From Symbiodinium natans (taxonomy: Eukaryota > Sar > Dinophyceae > Suessiales > Symbiodiniaceae): DNA of 45,000 nucleotides. Positions 19,900-29,794 of this stretch are shown here, in pieces. Position 1 is the stretch's first letter, and each line of letters opens with the position of its first letter. The stretch is taken from assembly GCA_905221605.1 (NCBI GenBank), contig CAJNDS010002191.1, positions 141,196 through 186,195 on the forward strand, given 5' to 3'. A program made the position numbers and the translations under genes. Below the pieces are notes generated by a model. The model did no database searches and was not told the origin of the DNA. It saw only the letters and a program-made list of their open reading frames with translations.

Positions 19900-22070
19900 C
19901 ACCCTTGCCGAAAAGCGAACATGAGCATATTCGCTTCGGAAGCCTACCTCCTTACATTATAGGCCACACTCCTTGGCAGGATCTGCGGGCGCTTCAATCT
20001 CTTCCGACTCATCTCGATCCTGAACTTCGCTTCATCAACAAGGTAACTGATATAAGCTCAGCTACGTGCAGCAACAAAACTGCCTTAACAACTACTGTCA
20101 GAAAGGCTGCCTCGGCCTCGGCCCGTCGCAGCATAACTCCTGCAGCATATGAGCACTTCTGCACATGCAACTTAGGTTGAACCTGCTGCGATACGATGTC
20201 CACACTTCGTTAGCGTCAAAGTCCGGCCTACGTGCTCTTCACTTATCCAAAGAGTCGATGTTTCGTCGGAGAACGACACCGCCACAGAACCAGATGGCAA
20301 AACCTAGTGGCAGGCATCTGGCACACCCCACTTCTGTTTCCATGGGTTTAGGGTTTAGGGTTTAGGGTTTAGGCTTTAGGGTTTAGGGTTTAGGGTTTAG
20401 GGTTTGGGTTTAGGGTTTATGGTTTAGGGTTTAGGGCTTAGGGCTTAGGGTTGTGCAGAGCACATCCTCAATCGAGCCACCGTGTTGCCATAGGCCAGCG
20501 GGGAGGTCAGAATCTGGCTGATGTGACCTGTTTGGAACGGTAGCGAGGTACTCTTATAGCTGGTCAACAGTGCAGCAATATTCAGCTTTCACTCGCATAT
20601 CCAGCAACCTTTCTGGTCGACCATCTTTGTCGAGAGATTAAAGGCGTACCTGAGCGCACTCTCCGTTTCATGTTCATCTGAGCTTTCAATGCCTGGAACG
20701 ATCATCTTCTTGCAATCCATAAACACAACATCTCCCACTTTGAACGGCGACGGCATTGCAGGAGTGCGTTCCCGGAGGGACCAGTCGTCACTGCGCTAGA
20801 AACAGCTGGCAGGTTAAAAGGCCAGGCGGAAACGCTAACACTTGGCTCTTGCACCGCCAACAACAAAACATACTTGATTGTCCATCTTTTGGCGGCTGCA
20901 AGCTGGGCATCGGACTACGCATGCGGTGCGCATCAACCTCGGCCCGAAGCATCACATTGGCGCTTGCGCCACTGTGCATCTTTGCCGCCTTTGCGAAATT
21001 CCATGCCAAGCTCATTGCGATCAAGTGCTCGGCCTTGCACATTGGGGGACGACACGGAACGACTCAAGGCATCATGCCTAATCACAACAAGCCGGCCTTG
21101 AGATATGAAGCGGAAGCTACCTCCACAACACCGGCAGCATGCACAAACACGCAAACTTACAGCACAACAAGTGGCTGCACGGCAAATTTCCCTGGCCTTC
21201 AGGCAGCACAATTCAAGCATTGGTGCGAGAAGGTCTCCGATTGAGCCCACGCGCTGGCAGGATGGCAACCTCACAAAAGTCTCGCACAGCATCAAGATGT
21301 GATTAACAAACAAGACGTTGTCATGCCTGAGGCGTTCGGCAATTTCTGGGAAGCCTCCACATGTTGCTTGTAATAAAACAAGCTGAAGCTTGATCGTGGA
21401 CTCGGATGGACTCGGTCAGTCCTCCTCGAAACCCAGCAGCGAGGTTCACCTGATAACAACACATTGTAGGAGGAACCGTTACCATGGAGTGCAAGAATCC
21501 ATCGCCATCACCAATGTCTGAGATCAAAGCAGAGTCCATGATAGCGACAGCGGCAGCGAGAACCATGAAGAGTGTAAGATCCCAGGGGCGTAGTGAACAT
21601 CGAGCCCTGTTCCCAACCTCCGGATTCTCAAGTATGGGTTGAAGGCAGACGGCAGCAAACACTGAAGAAGCGGCCAAACAAACCAGGAGGCCGGGAATGA
21701 ACAGCAATTGCCTCTGGTGCAGCAAAGTCGCTTGGCACGACGTTTGGGGTTGAGTTTGCGTTCGTTCGTCCAAGTGGAACACGCCATTCAAAGATTCAAA
21801 TTAATTTGTTTTAGCCGTTTCTGTGTGTCCGGCCCGACCACCAATCGCAGCACTTCGACCGCAAACAATGCAAGAAGCAACGCACCAAACCTCAAATGAT
21901 GGTTTGCAGAAATTCGGGCTCCGAATCTCCCCTGCATCCTGCTGAGGCTCTTGCTGCAAGCGCCGGAATTCGATTTCCTCAAGTGGGGTCCTGGCAAGTA
22001 GTGCATCGTTTTCAACATGTTACCACACAACATAACCCGAAACACGCAACTCGAGCAAAACTTCAATCAT
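19900..22070 (-). CDS. Unrecognised multi-exon membrane protein (tentative)
   Basis: Several minus-strand pieces look like exons: LRFGALLLALFAVEVLRLVV near 21,900-21,830; LLFIPGLLVCLAASSVFAA near 21,720-21,650; DLTLFMVLAAAVAIMDSALI near 21,590-21,520; EHLIAMSLAWNFAKAA near 21,030-20,980; FKVGDVVFMDCKKMIVPGIE near 20,745-20,680, ending at a GT donor near 20,652; and a hydrophobic AAFLTVVVKAVLLLHVAELI near 20,120-20,050. The hydrophobic segments suggest three or four membrane helices. I recognise no family, and they may belong to more than one gene. Confidence 0.35.
20342..20452 (+). repeat. Interstitial TTTAGGG telomere-type array
   Basis: About fifteen units of TTTAGGG, mostly perfect, with variants TTTAGGC, TTTGGG, TTTATGG and CTTAGGG. 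TTTAGGG is the telomere repeat of dinoflagellates and plants. The array lies in the middle of gene-bearing DNA and is too short to be a chromosome end. Confidence 0.95.
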
Positions 22071-22099
22071 GGTGGCTCACGCACAATACTTTTGAAAGC

Positions 22100-23400
22100 A
22101 GGTTTCCAACCTCAGCGAGAGGTAACGCAGAACCTTGCCACGAACTCCTCGCCTTTAGCCGCTGTAGCCTTTAGCCCACCAAAACACAACGGACAAGGCC
22201 AGAGCAGCGTGAACAACATGTTCCACGCACCATCGCCTGCCATCGCAAAACACTGCAACTAGTGCGACGTGCGAAGAAACACGGCCTTCCGATGGTGGAA
22301 TATGCGGAGCGCAGCTGCGGGGCCTTCATTCCAACATAATGCAACCCAAAAAAACAATATCCGGTGGAAAAAACCATTCGGGTCGCGGCTGTGGCTGCAT
22401 CATTACCGGGCGCTGTCGCCATCCCCACCTTTACGATTCAAGGCCGCTGATAAATCAGAATCATGTTCCGCCAGGAGGTTGAAGTTGACATACACACTTG
22501 TCTGTTGCATTGAAGCCGGGCGCCCAATGCGCGTAGACCACATGTCGCAACCTGCCGAAAAACAAGCCAAACCTCTTGCTAGCCCTCTTTGGTCTGTCTC
22601 CGGACGAAGTGAAAACAGGCCGGCCACACACACACACACACACAGCCCGCACGTATGTGCGGGATGCGATACTCCCAGATCCCGCTACATCCGGTGGACG
22701 AGCCCAATTCATCAACAGCGAATACAGAGAGCTACTCCATGCCGTCTTCAAGTGTTAACACAACACTCGGCGGAACTTTAGAGCTGAGTGGAACTGTGGT
22801 GAGAAAACTCCTTCGATCGCCTCCAACATGAAAATCACCATTGAGGTGTGGCTATCCCCCCTGCATTTCTGCGAGTTCATAACTTGCGCCATGCTTTTGT
22901 ATGACACAAGGTGCACCCGAATCAACGACAACCAAAACCAAAGGGCATGGTTGTTTTTCCTATTCTCAGGGTGTTTTTCTTTCTTCTCCGTCGGCGAAGG
23001 CTTTAATTTGCATTCTGCTGGTTCTTTTTTCAGGCATTGGGCCCCCCTTCCGAATCCGAGGGCTCATAATTGTATTCTACGGGTCCTTTTTCTTAGCCCG
23101 GGCAGTTTGGAGAGGGTGGGGATTGTAAGGTTCACGCTAAACAGAAGAGCTCAGTTTTTACGACCCTCGGCCCTCACAGAACAACTGACGTTGGCGAATG
23201 GTAGGAATCGTGGGTGGGACTGGTAGGTACTAGCAGGAATTGTTGGCTGAGGGGTCGGTGGGAATGCTGGGCGATTGGTGCAAGATGGAAACGGTGGGAG
23301 TGGTAGTTGGTGGGGAATTGTAGAAAATCAGTGGTAGTGGCGGGAAATGGGGAATGGAAGGGTGAGTGGTAGTGGGAATGGCGCGTGTTGGTGGGTGATC
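22100..23400. other. No supportable gene; GT-rich degenerate stretch at the end
   Basis: A short CA run (22,625-22,643) and scattered open stretches without motifs. From about 23,205 to 23,400 the + strand is G/T-rich with degenerate repeats such as GGTGGGAATG, GGTGGGAGTGGTAG and GGGAATGG. It borders the AT-rich mitochondrial-like island that begins near 23,400. Confidence 0.5.
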
Positions 23401-23731
23401 AATGCACTATTGGAAATAATATGTAGATTGCATATGAACTAATTTATATCGTGAGTGAACAGAGCGAATGAATAACGCATGAAATTCGTGAATTTGCAAA
23501 CGAAATAGTGGCTCAATAAGATATTCATTTAGCGCCCCTATAATTAGATGACTCGTTTATTATGATTACCAGGGCCATTTGTTTCTCTATTATTCCAATA
23601 CTATTTATGGCCGTTTTAACCATATCTTTTCCATCACTAGTTAATAATTGTAATCGTAAAGGCTTAGAATCTATTTTATATTTTTCTGGATTCATGTTTG
23701 GAATCTCCAGAACATGGATATCAGTCCTTAT

Positions 23732-24980
23732 ATGAACAGAATTGTAGTCATCAGGAATCATCAGGACATAGGTTTATATCTCCAGAAAACCAGAACTTCT
23801 ACAATATAAGAATTACACTGCATGGCTTTCATATGATTGTCTTTTTAGGAATGCCTGGCTTGTTTGGAGGATTTTGAGATTATTTTGTACCTATCTTTCA
23901 AGGGTCACCAAAAGTGGTATATCCTACGGTCAAAAGCGTTTCTATCTTAATTCTTTTACTTGCATATCTTTTCCTAGTCCTTTCTATAATCTCAGAATCA
24001 GGATGAACCTGTTTTCCACCATTGTCCACTTCTTTTGTGACTTTATCACCTTTAAGTACGATATTTGCTACACAGGTGTGGTGTATGCGTGCTTGGGAAA
24101 TTGGATCTGTATTGGTGTCCTGTACTGTTCAGGTGATACTAACTCGGACTATGGTAACTGCATCTATGAGGAATTTGACATTTGAGAAATGATCTTTTCA
24201 CTTTTTTTGCTCGTCCTAAAATCTAAAGAATATAAGTATTGCAGCGTCTTACCGAGATTTAAAAGAGATATAAGAGACTTTTTCGACGAATGAATGATGT
24301 AATGAACGACATCGATTCGATTTTATCGTCGTGAATGTAAAAAAACTATCTCTTAAATCCTAAACTCTTTTGGGACGATAATGAACGATGAATTTAGCCG
24401 ACTCGGCTTTAATTTTGATTGTAATGTATTTCTTAATCTTTTCGATAAGGTAGTATTTCTATCGGGTCGACTCTGTAATGGTATGAATTTTGAATCAAAT
24501 GAAATCGAAGAATATAATCAATATGAAATCCATCCTTCTTATCATCCTCGAAGCTCCAAATCCAAAGCCGTCGGACGGCTTTCTAGCCAAGGGCTTCTGC
24601 CATTTCTATTTACAACCATTTTTTTTTTATAGATTGGGCTTTGCCGAAAAGACCCTTGCAGAGCAAACGTACAGAACTTCAAGCCTTGCTCTCAATTCCA
24701 TGATGACCGGAGATCTGATATTTGGATTATTCATCTCCGGTATATCTTCATGTCTTACATCTCTAAACTTTTGGACAACAATTTAAAAATCTGAGATCTA
24801 ACTATCTGACATTAAAGACTGTCCCATTTTTTCCTTTGGGCTTTCTCGACTACACCTTTCCTGCTTTTATTAACATTACCAATCTTATCTGGTACCCTTC
24901 TGTGAATGTTGGGTGCGTTCCCGAAAGCATCGCGAAGGATTCTTCCGTGCGGAGCCCTCTGATCCAACAACATAGACTGA
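23732..24980 (+). pseudogene. Mitochondrial cox1-like fragments, degenerate, probably a nuclear insertion
   Basis: Cytochrome c oxidase subunit 1 of the respiratory chain, present as three colinear fragments on the + strand. Fragment 1 (23,732-23,782): MNRIVV then NHQDIGLYL, the family N-terminus (N-H-K-D-I-G). Fragment 2 (about 23,800-24,058): YNIRITLHG, MPGLFGGF, DYFVPIFQGSPKVVYP, LLLAYLFLVLSIISESG, PPLSTSF. Fragment 3 (about 24,673-24,980): GDLIFGLFISGISSCLTSLN, then after frameshifts LRSNYLTLKT and LLLLTLPILSGTLL. Between fragments 1 and 2 a stretch of the gene is missing; between 2 and 3 about 600 bases of unrelated AT-rich DNA are inserted. In-frame stops occur after GGF and before the Thr of the Gly-Trp-Thr site. 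The low GC content contrasts sharply with both flanks. It cannot make a full Cox1. An alternative is a true mitochondrial fragment joined by misassembly. Confidence 0.78.
24564..24582. repeat. Perfect short palindrome in the AT-rich island
   Basis: AAAGCCGTC, one G, then GACGGCTTT: a 9-base perfect inverted repeat with a 1-base centre. It is the most GC-rich spot in the insertion between cox1 fragments 2 and 3. A weaker one (AGCCGACTCGGCT) is near 24,397. Such small GC hairpins are typical of organelle intergenic DNA. Confidence 0.8.
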
Positions 24981-25317
24981 AGTGCATAGAGTGAAGTGCA
25001 TAGAGTGAAGTGCAGAGAGTGAAGTGCATAGAGTGAAGCGCGCAGAGTGAAGTGCATAGAGTGAAGAGCATAGAGTGAAGCGCATAGAGTGAAGTGCATA
25101 GAGTGAAGTGCATAGAGTCAAATGCATAGAGTGAAGTGCATAGAGTCAAGTGCATAGAGTGAAGTGCATAGAGTCAAGTGCATAGAGTCAAGTGCATAGA
25201 GTGAAGTGCATAGAATGAGTGCATAGAGTGAATTGCATAGAGTGAAGTGCACAGAGTGAATTGCATAGAGTGAAGTGCATAGAGTGAAGTGCATAGAGTG
25301 AATTGCATAGAGTGGAG
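24971..25317. repeat. 14-bp tandem repeat array
   Basis: About 24 copies of a unit close to AGTGAAGTGCATAG, with variants GTCAAG, GTGAATT, GCGC and CAGAG. The array starts where cox1 similarity stops. All three minus frames stay open (Leu-Cys-Thr-Ser-Leu-Tyr-Ala repeats); these are artefacts. Confidence 0.95.
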
Positions 25318-25444
25318 TAGAAGTTAATAGAAATTACGACATTTACGTAGAATTTAGTAGACCTTCGTACCCAGTCCTAGATTTCTTAATTAAAATTACT
25401 CTTTCTAAGGCGGCGGGCTGGGTTGACATCGCCAATCGGGATTG

Positions 25445-25590
25445 CAACCCTCTGCGGTTTTCGGCGTGGTCGCGTTCCTAAAACCGTCGTTTTTTTACGT
25501 TTCTTGATTTGCGCGGACAACCCTCTGCGGGTTTCGGCGTGGCCGCATTCCTAAAACCGTCGTTTTTTTACGTTTCTTGATTTGCGCGGA
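25445..25590. repeat. 73-bp direct duplication next to the retroelement
   Basis: Two copies, 25,445-25,517 and 25,518-25,590, starting CAACCCTCTGCGG and ending TTTCTTGATTTGCGCGGA, with only a few differences (TTTTC/GTTTC, GGTCGCG/GGCCGCA). The second copy abuts the coding-like sequence of the retroelement fragment, so this may be an element end or a target-site-linked repeat. Confidence 0.9.
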
Positions 25591-25599
25591 CGTGCAGCG

Positions 25600-27579
25600 C
25601 TGGGTCAGCTCCCGGGGCTCGACACGGGCTTCCCCAAATGCGCGGTGCAGCAGCATGCGGGGTGCCAGGAAGAAAAGTTTCCAACCACAGAGCTCCTCGA
25701 CCGCACTGCTGGGCCGCAACGCGCGTTCCAGACCCGCGCGCAAGGCCATGCCACGCAGCTGAAGGGGGCGCGGACTGCAGCGTAGCGACGCATTCGCCGA
25801 GCTCCCAAGCGAGGTCCACGGCCTCTAGCTACCTGAAGCCGGCCCGCAGGCCTGCTTCGGCGCGGACAGTGCGCGTAGGCACGGCCGCACGGAGTTCCTC
25901 GGCGACCCTGACCACGCCCGGAGATTCGTGGTTCTGCGGCGGATCGGGCGCCGTGCGTCCGCGGCCGCGTCCTCGCCTCCCGCGGCCCCCTGCTCGCCCA
26001 GCAGCCCGGCGCGCGCCGGAAGCAGCGGCAGCCAGAGCGGCATCAGGGGCGGCAGACCGGGCATCCTCGGCAGGCGCGCACTCGCCATCTGCGGCCTCGA
26101 CGGGGGGTTGCGCCTCGGCGCGAGGCTCCCCTAAAGGAGCGTCATCACGGTGAGCGTGCGTGGGTTCGGGGCGAGCGCCAGCGACGGGTCCGGCATGCAG
26201 CGGCGCGGGCTCCAGCCGGAAGGCATCAGAAGCGCGGTCGAGGTCGGCAGCGAAGGCTGAGCCACCATACCAGTGCAGGCACACCTCCTGGCACGCTGCG
26301 GCGATATACCCATCAGGCTCCGCCAGTCGGCGCACAACCCAGCCCAAGTGCACCAAGGCACTAGCGGGCAGAGCGGCGGCCTCCCGAAGCATGGCTTGGG
26401 GCAGCGGCTGGCCTGCAGCAGCGGTCGCCGACGAGGACTGGGGCGGAGGTCGCGAGGGCGCGGCGGGCATCCTCCCACCAACGTGCGCTTCTCGGCTCCT
26501 CACGCCAGGCCTGGGCATGTCACCGACGGCCGCATGCAGGAGAGGCACGTAGAGCCACGAATTGGTGGCCGAGGGGCGGGCCCGATGCAGACCAAGGGGG
26601 CGGGCGTAGCGGCGGCGGTGGCGGTAGGCCAGCTTCAGCGGCATCACGGGAAGTACCTGCGGCGAGAAGGTCCCTCGCTGGCGGATCGGCCCGTTGAGGG
26701 TGCAGCGCGGGCTGTGCGCAACCCTCTGGGCACTGGAGCCGGGATGTGCCGGTCGCAAGGTCACATACCCACTCCACGTGCCCCTCGCACAGACCACACG
26801 GCTCGCCCGCAACATCCGGCACCTGCAGGTCATGGAGGTCTTGGGCACGCCCGCACGAAGGACACAACCAGCCAGGCCGCCATGCAGCTATGCCGTGGTC
26901 ATGGCGAACGGCGACTGGGGCCCAGTCCATATCGCGGTCGGGCAAAGGTTGGAACGTGAGCTGGCCGCTCGTCGACCGTGTGGGGACAACACGATGGCAA
27001 CAAAGAAGCGTGCGGCTCGGAGGGGGTGGCGTTTCCGGGGCATCGTGAGCCGTGAAAGTGCGGAGTGCATAATCCGGCTGCGCGGCACGCACTGTGGACT
27101 CGCCTGACGCACGTTGCGGGAGTTCGATGCCGTGCCCCGCGCACGCGTCCCGCAAACGCAGCGTCATGGGTCCCGGACCAACCCTGAGGATCGCACCCGG
27201 GGCAACGGCCATGGCGGCACAAGGGGCAAAGGAGGTCCCCTTTTTTTTGTCTCCTGGACCCGAAGCCTGGCGGCGGAACTGGGCCAAACAAAACAGGTGC
27301 AAACAGTGTGCAACACAGGTCGGGAAAGGTACCACTGTGAGGCTGGACGGTGGGGTCGAGGTCCTCGAGGCAAACGCAACATACCCGGTCTACATGAACC
27401 GGCGCGACTGGCGTGGTATCCCCAGGGCCGTTGGAACAGCTGGCCGCCCAAGGCTCGCTAGGGGGAGAGCGCGCGCCCGGAGGGGAATCCGCACGCGAGC
27501 GCCGGGACAGGGGGGCGCCACGGAGGCGCACACGCCCTGGGCTGCAGGAAGCAGCGAGCGGCCCGTGACTCGTGGCCAA
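25600..27579 (-). pseudogene. Broken retroelement copy, N-terminal RING/zinc-ribbon part
   Basis: The amino-terminal half of a dinoflagellate-type retroelement protein, spread over three reading frames. A RING-like finger is split: CCVCLEDLDP and CPLCRHGRCPGC in one frame (27,579-26,899), FPTCVAHCLHLFCLAQF in another. A zinc ribbon follows (WLCPSCGRAQDL, GEPCGLCEGHVEW, LQCPEGC; about 26,890-26,720). In a third frame come QEVCLHWYGGSAFAADLDRA and a Pro/Ala-rich linker (26,350-25,900). Near 25,740-25,640, ELCGWKLFFLAPRMLL matches ELRGWKL of the copy at 28.3-29.7 kb. At least two frameshifts show it is not functional. I assign the family from memory of dinoflagellate proteins, not from a search. 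Confidence 0.7.
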
Positions 27580-27825
27580 CCCCTAAATGCACGTGAGGCA
27601 GCTAGCGAATCGTCGCAGCGTGCACACGGCGATGCGTGATGCGGCCTCAGCAAAGCAAACGCAAACAAAACGAAAAGTCCTACGAATTCCAGCAGCCGCG
27701 TGTGTTGCTGTTGTGTTAATTGTTCAAAGATATCTTTTTGTTGTGCTGATTGTTTGTGGTTTCTTTTCTCGTTTGTAGCACAAACGTAGTGCGCCGCGGA
27801 CACCCGAGCTTCCGTGGCTGGAAAC

Positions 27826-27920
27826 GCTGCTTCCGAAACCATCGCAAAAACCATGATCGCCGAATTCGCTGTTTCCAAAACCATCGCAAAAACCATGGTC
27901 CCCGAATTCGCTGCTTCCGC
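27826..27920 (+). repeat. 42-bp repeat, array A (about two units)
   Basis: Two and a bit copies of the unit AAAACCATCGCAAAAACCAT followed by GGTCCCCGAATTCGCTGCTTCC. It lies just upstream (minus sense) of the RING-containing retroelement fragment. Confidence 0.9.
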
Positions 27921-28076
27921 CCCTCCTCCCCTTGCCAGCCGCATGCCGTGACAGGGCCACCGCCCGCAGCACCTAGCTCCCTACCCACCGCCACCTGGTG
28001 CGCTCACTGCACCCTGTGCCACCCGTGGTAGGCTGAGTTCGACCGCTAGGGAAAAAGGTGCGTTGGAAAAAAAATC

Positions 28077-28217
28077 GCTGTTTCCAAAACCATCGCAAAT
28101 ACCATGGTCCCCGAATTCGCTGGTTCCAAAACCGTCGCAAATACCATGGTCCCCGAATTCGCTGGTTCCAAAACCATCGCAAATACCATGGCCCCCGAAT
28201 TCGTTGGTTCCAAAAGC
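28077..28217 (+). repeat. 42-bp repeat, array B (about three and a half units)
   Basis: Tandem copies of AAAACCATCGCAAATACCAT plus GGTCCCCGAATTCGCTGGTTCC, each containing CCATGG and GAATTC palindromes. It lies just past the C-terminal end (minus sense) of the reverse-transcriptase remnant. A 42-base unit is 14 codons, so open frames run through without stops. Confidence 0.95.
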
Positions 28218-28269
28218 ATCCCTTTTTTCTCGCACACTTTTTCCATCTGTCGGAGCGCGGTCCCAGTGC

Positions 28270-29740
28270 AAGCTACGCTCAGCCACCCGCCGGGAGTCGG
28301 CTCGGGGCGGCGGCTTCAAGCCAACGACCCTCTTCCAACGACCCTCTTCGAGCACCTCATGCAAAGCCGGGGCTCCGGCAGCAGAAGCGACGGATCCGAG
28401 GGGAAGCTTAAGGAGGGAGGCACGCTGCGCTGCAACGGCGATGAGGCCACTCCAGCGGGCGACGTGCGCGGCGGCTGCGGAGGAGCGCACGGCGGCATGG
28501 ACGCTGGCAGAGCGCGCACGGGCAACGAGCCGCAGGAAAGTGACGGCTTCGGTCCCCCATCGGCCCCCGACCTCAAGGCCGAACACTACCAAGCGGCAAC
28601 GGCGGCCGCGCTGCAGTTCTGTCACGCCATATCCGCGGCGTCGCAGCGCGGATGGCTGTGGCCGCCTCTCCGGCCCGAGTGGGAGGGGACACGAGCGTGG
28701 TGTCAACGGCTAGCTGGGCCCCGTGCCACAATGTCAAGCCGTTGCAGACGATCTCGATGCGGCGGGCGTCGTGGACCGGCGTCAGCAGGTTCATGTCAGC
28801 CAACCGCACGTTACGCGCGACGCGTGCCCCGGCCGCCTCAGTGCCAGCGCGGGTGCTCAAGCCATCTTGGAAGGGCAAGCAAGCATTCTGGAGCTGGGAA
28901 GAGTACAGCTGCGCCGGCGTGCGGCCGACAAGCCGGCGCAGCACGTCCCCAACGACGAGCGCGCGCACACGACCGTTAGGTTTGCGGAGCGCGACAATAC
29001 GAATGACCCGGATGGCAGCGAGGATGGGCCCCGGGACCTCCGCACGCGCGAGCCTCTCAGAGTGCAGGAGCGTATACAGTCCTCCTCATGGTCAAGTAGG
29101 ATGCGCAGGTGCTCATTGGTGGCTCCATATGGGCCTGCAGCGGAGCCCCGGCGGGCATGGCGGAGGGACGCGAGGAAGGAATGCAGCGGCAACGCAAGCA
29201 AGTCTTCCCCGAGCGGCGCGTACGGGGCTTGCGGTGTGCAGCTTGGGTCCCGCAGCTCGCGCAGCGTCTCGGGGGTGCCGGGCGCGAGAGGCTCGGAAAC
29301 AAGGGCACGCCCAGCAGCGGACAGCTCGCCCAAGTGAACGAGCGCTGATGCCCGGGCTGCACGAGCCTCCTCGTCAGTACGGCCAGCGCGGGCAGCATCG
29401 GGTGCAGGCACGCAGCAGCGAGGAGGGATGGCCAAGCCCCATTGCGCATCGTTGTTCGAGTTCGGCAGGGGGAACGCGGCTCTGGCCAGCGGCACAATGG
29501 AGCAGCATGCGGGCGGCCAAGTAGAAGAGCTGAGCTTCCAGCCTCGGAGTTCGCAGGCAGGCGTGGGAGCGTCAAGCTGGAGACCTGCTCGGTAGGCCGT
29601 GCGCAGCGTGCCGCGGACTTGTGTTCGGACACTTTGGAGCGTCAAGACGCGCCTGCGCAGAGTGGCCTCGAGGTCGACGTCATCCAAACTTTCAAGCCCT
29701 ACTCGAAACGCTACTTCGGCAGACAGGACACGACGTTCAG
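28270..29740 (-). pseudogene. Broken retroelement copy, reverse-transcriptase part lacking the catalytic core
   Basis: Reads in three frames. First, from about 29,740: GLESLDDVDLEATLRRR, ELRGWKLSS, then GPYGATNEHLRILLDHEED, the lead-in of the RT fingers domain. Second frame (28,968-28,700): MRALVVGDVLRRLVGRT and FQDGLSTRAGTEA, which runs directly into GARVARNVRLADMNLLTPVH and HDARRIEIVCNGLTLWHGAQ. Third frame: RCRLVVFGLEVGGRWGTEAV and PALHEVLEEGRWKR (to about 28,280). In complete relatives, as I recall them, the palm with its Tyr/Leu-x-Asp-Asp motif lies between GLSTRAGTEA and the RNVRLADMNL region. Here nothing remains between them, so the element cannot reverse transcribe. Array C of the 42-bp repeat precedes it and array B follows. 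Confidence 0.75.
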
Positions 29741-29794
29741 GACCGGCCGGGATGGTCCCCGCCCCCGTCCCCGCCCACCGCGCCGGCCACGCCC

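Noticed and set aside
23525-23761. 78-codon minus-strand frame in the AT-rich island
   Set aside because: It overlaps the plus-strand cox1 N-terminus and has no recognisable motif. It could be another organelle piece, but I cannot support it.
24812-25155. Open frames of 80-100 codons across the 14-bp array
   Set aside because: The repeat lacks stops on the minus strand, so the frames are artefacts.
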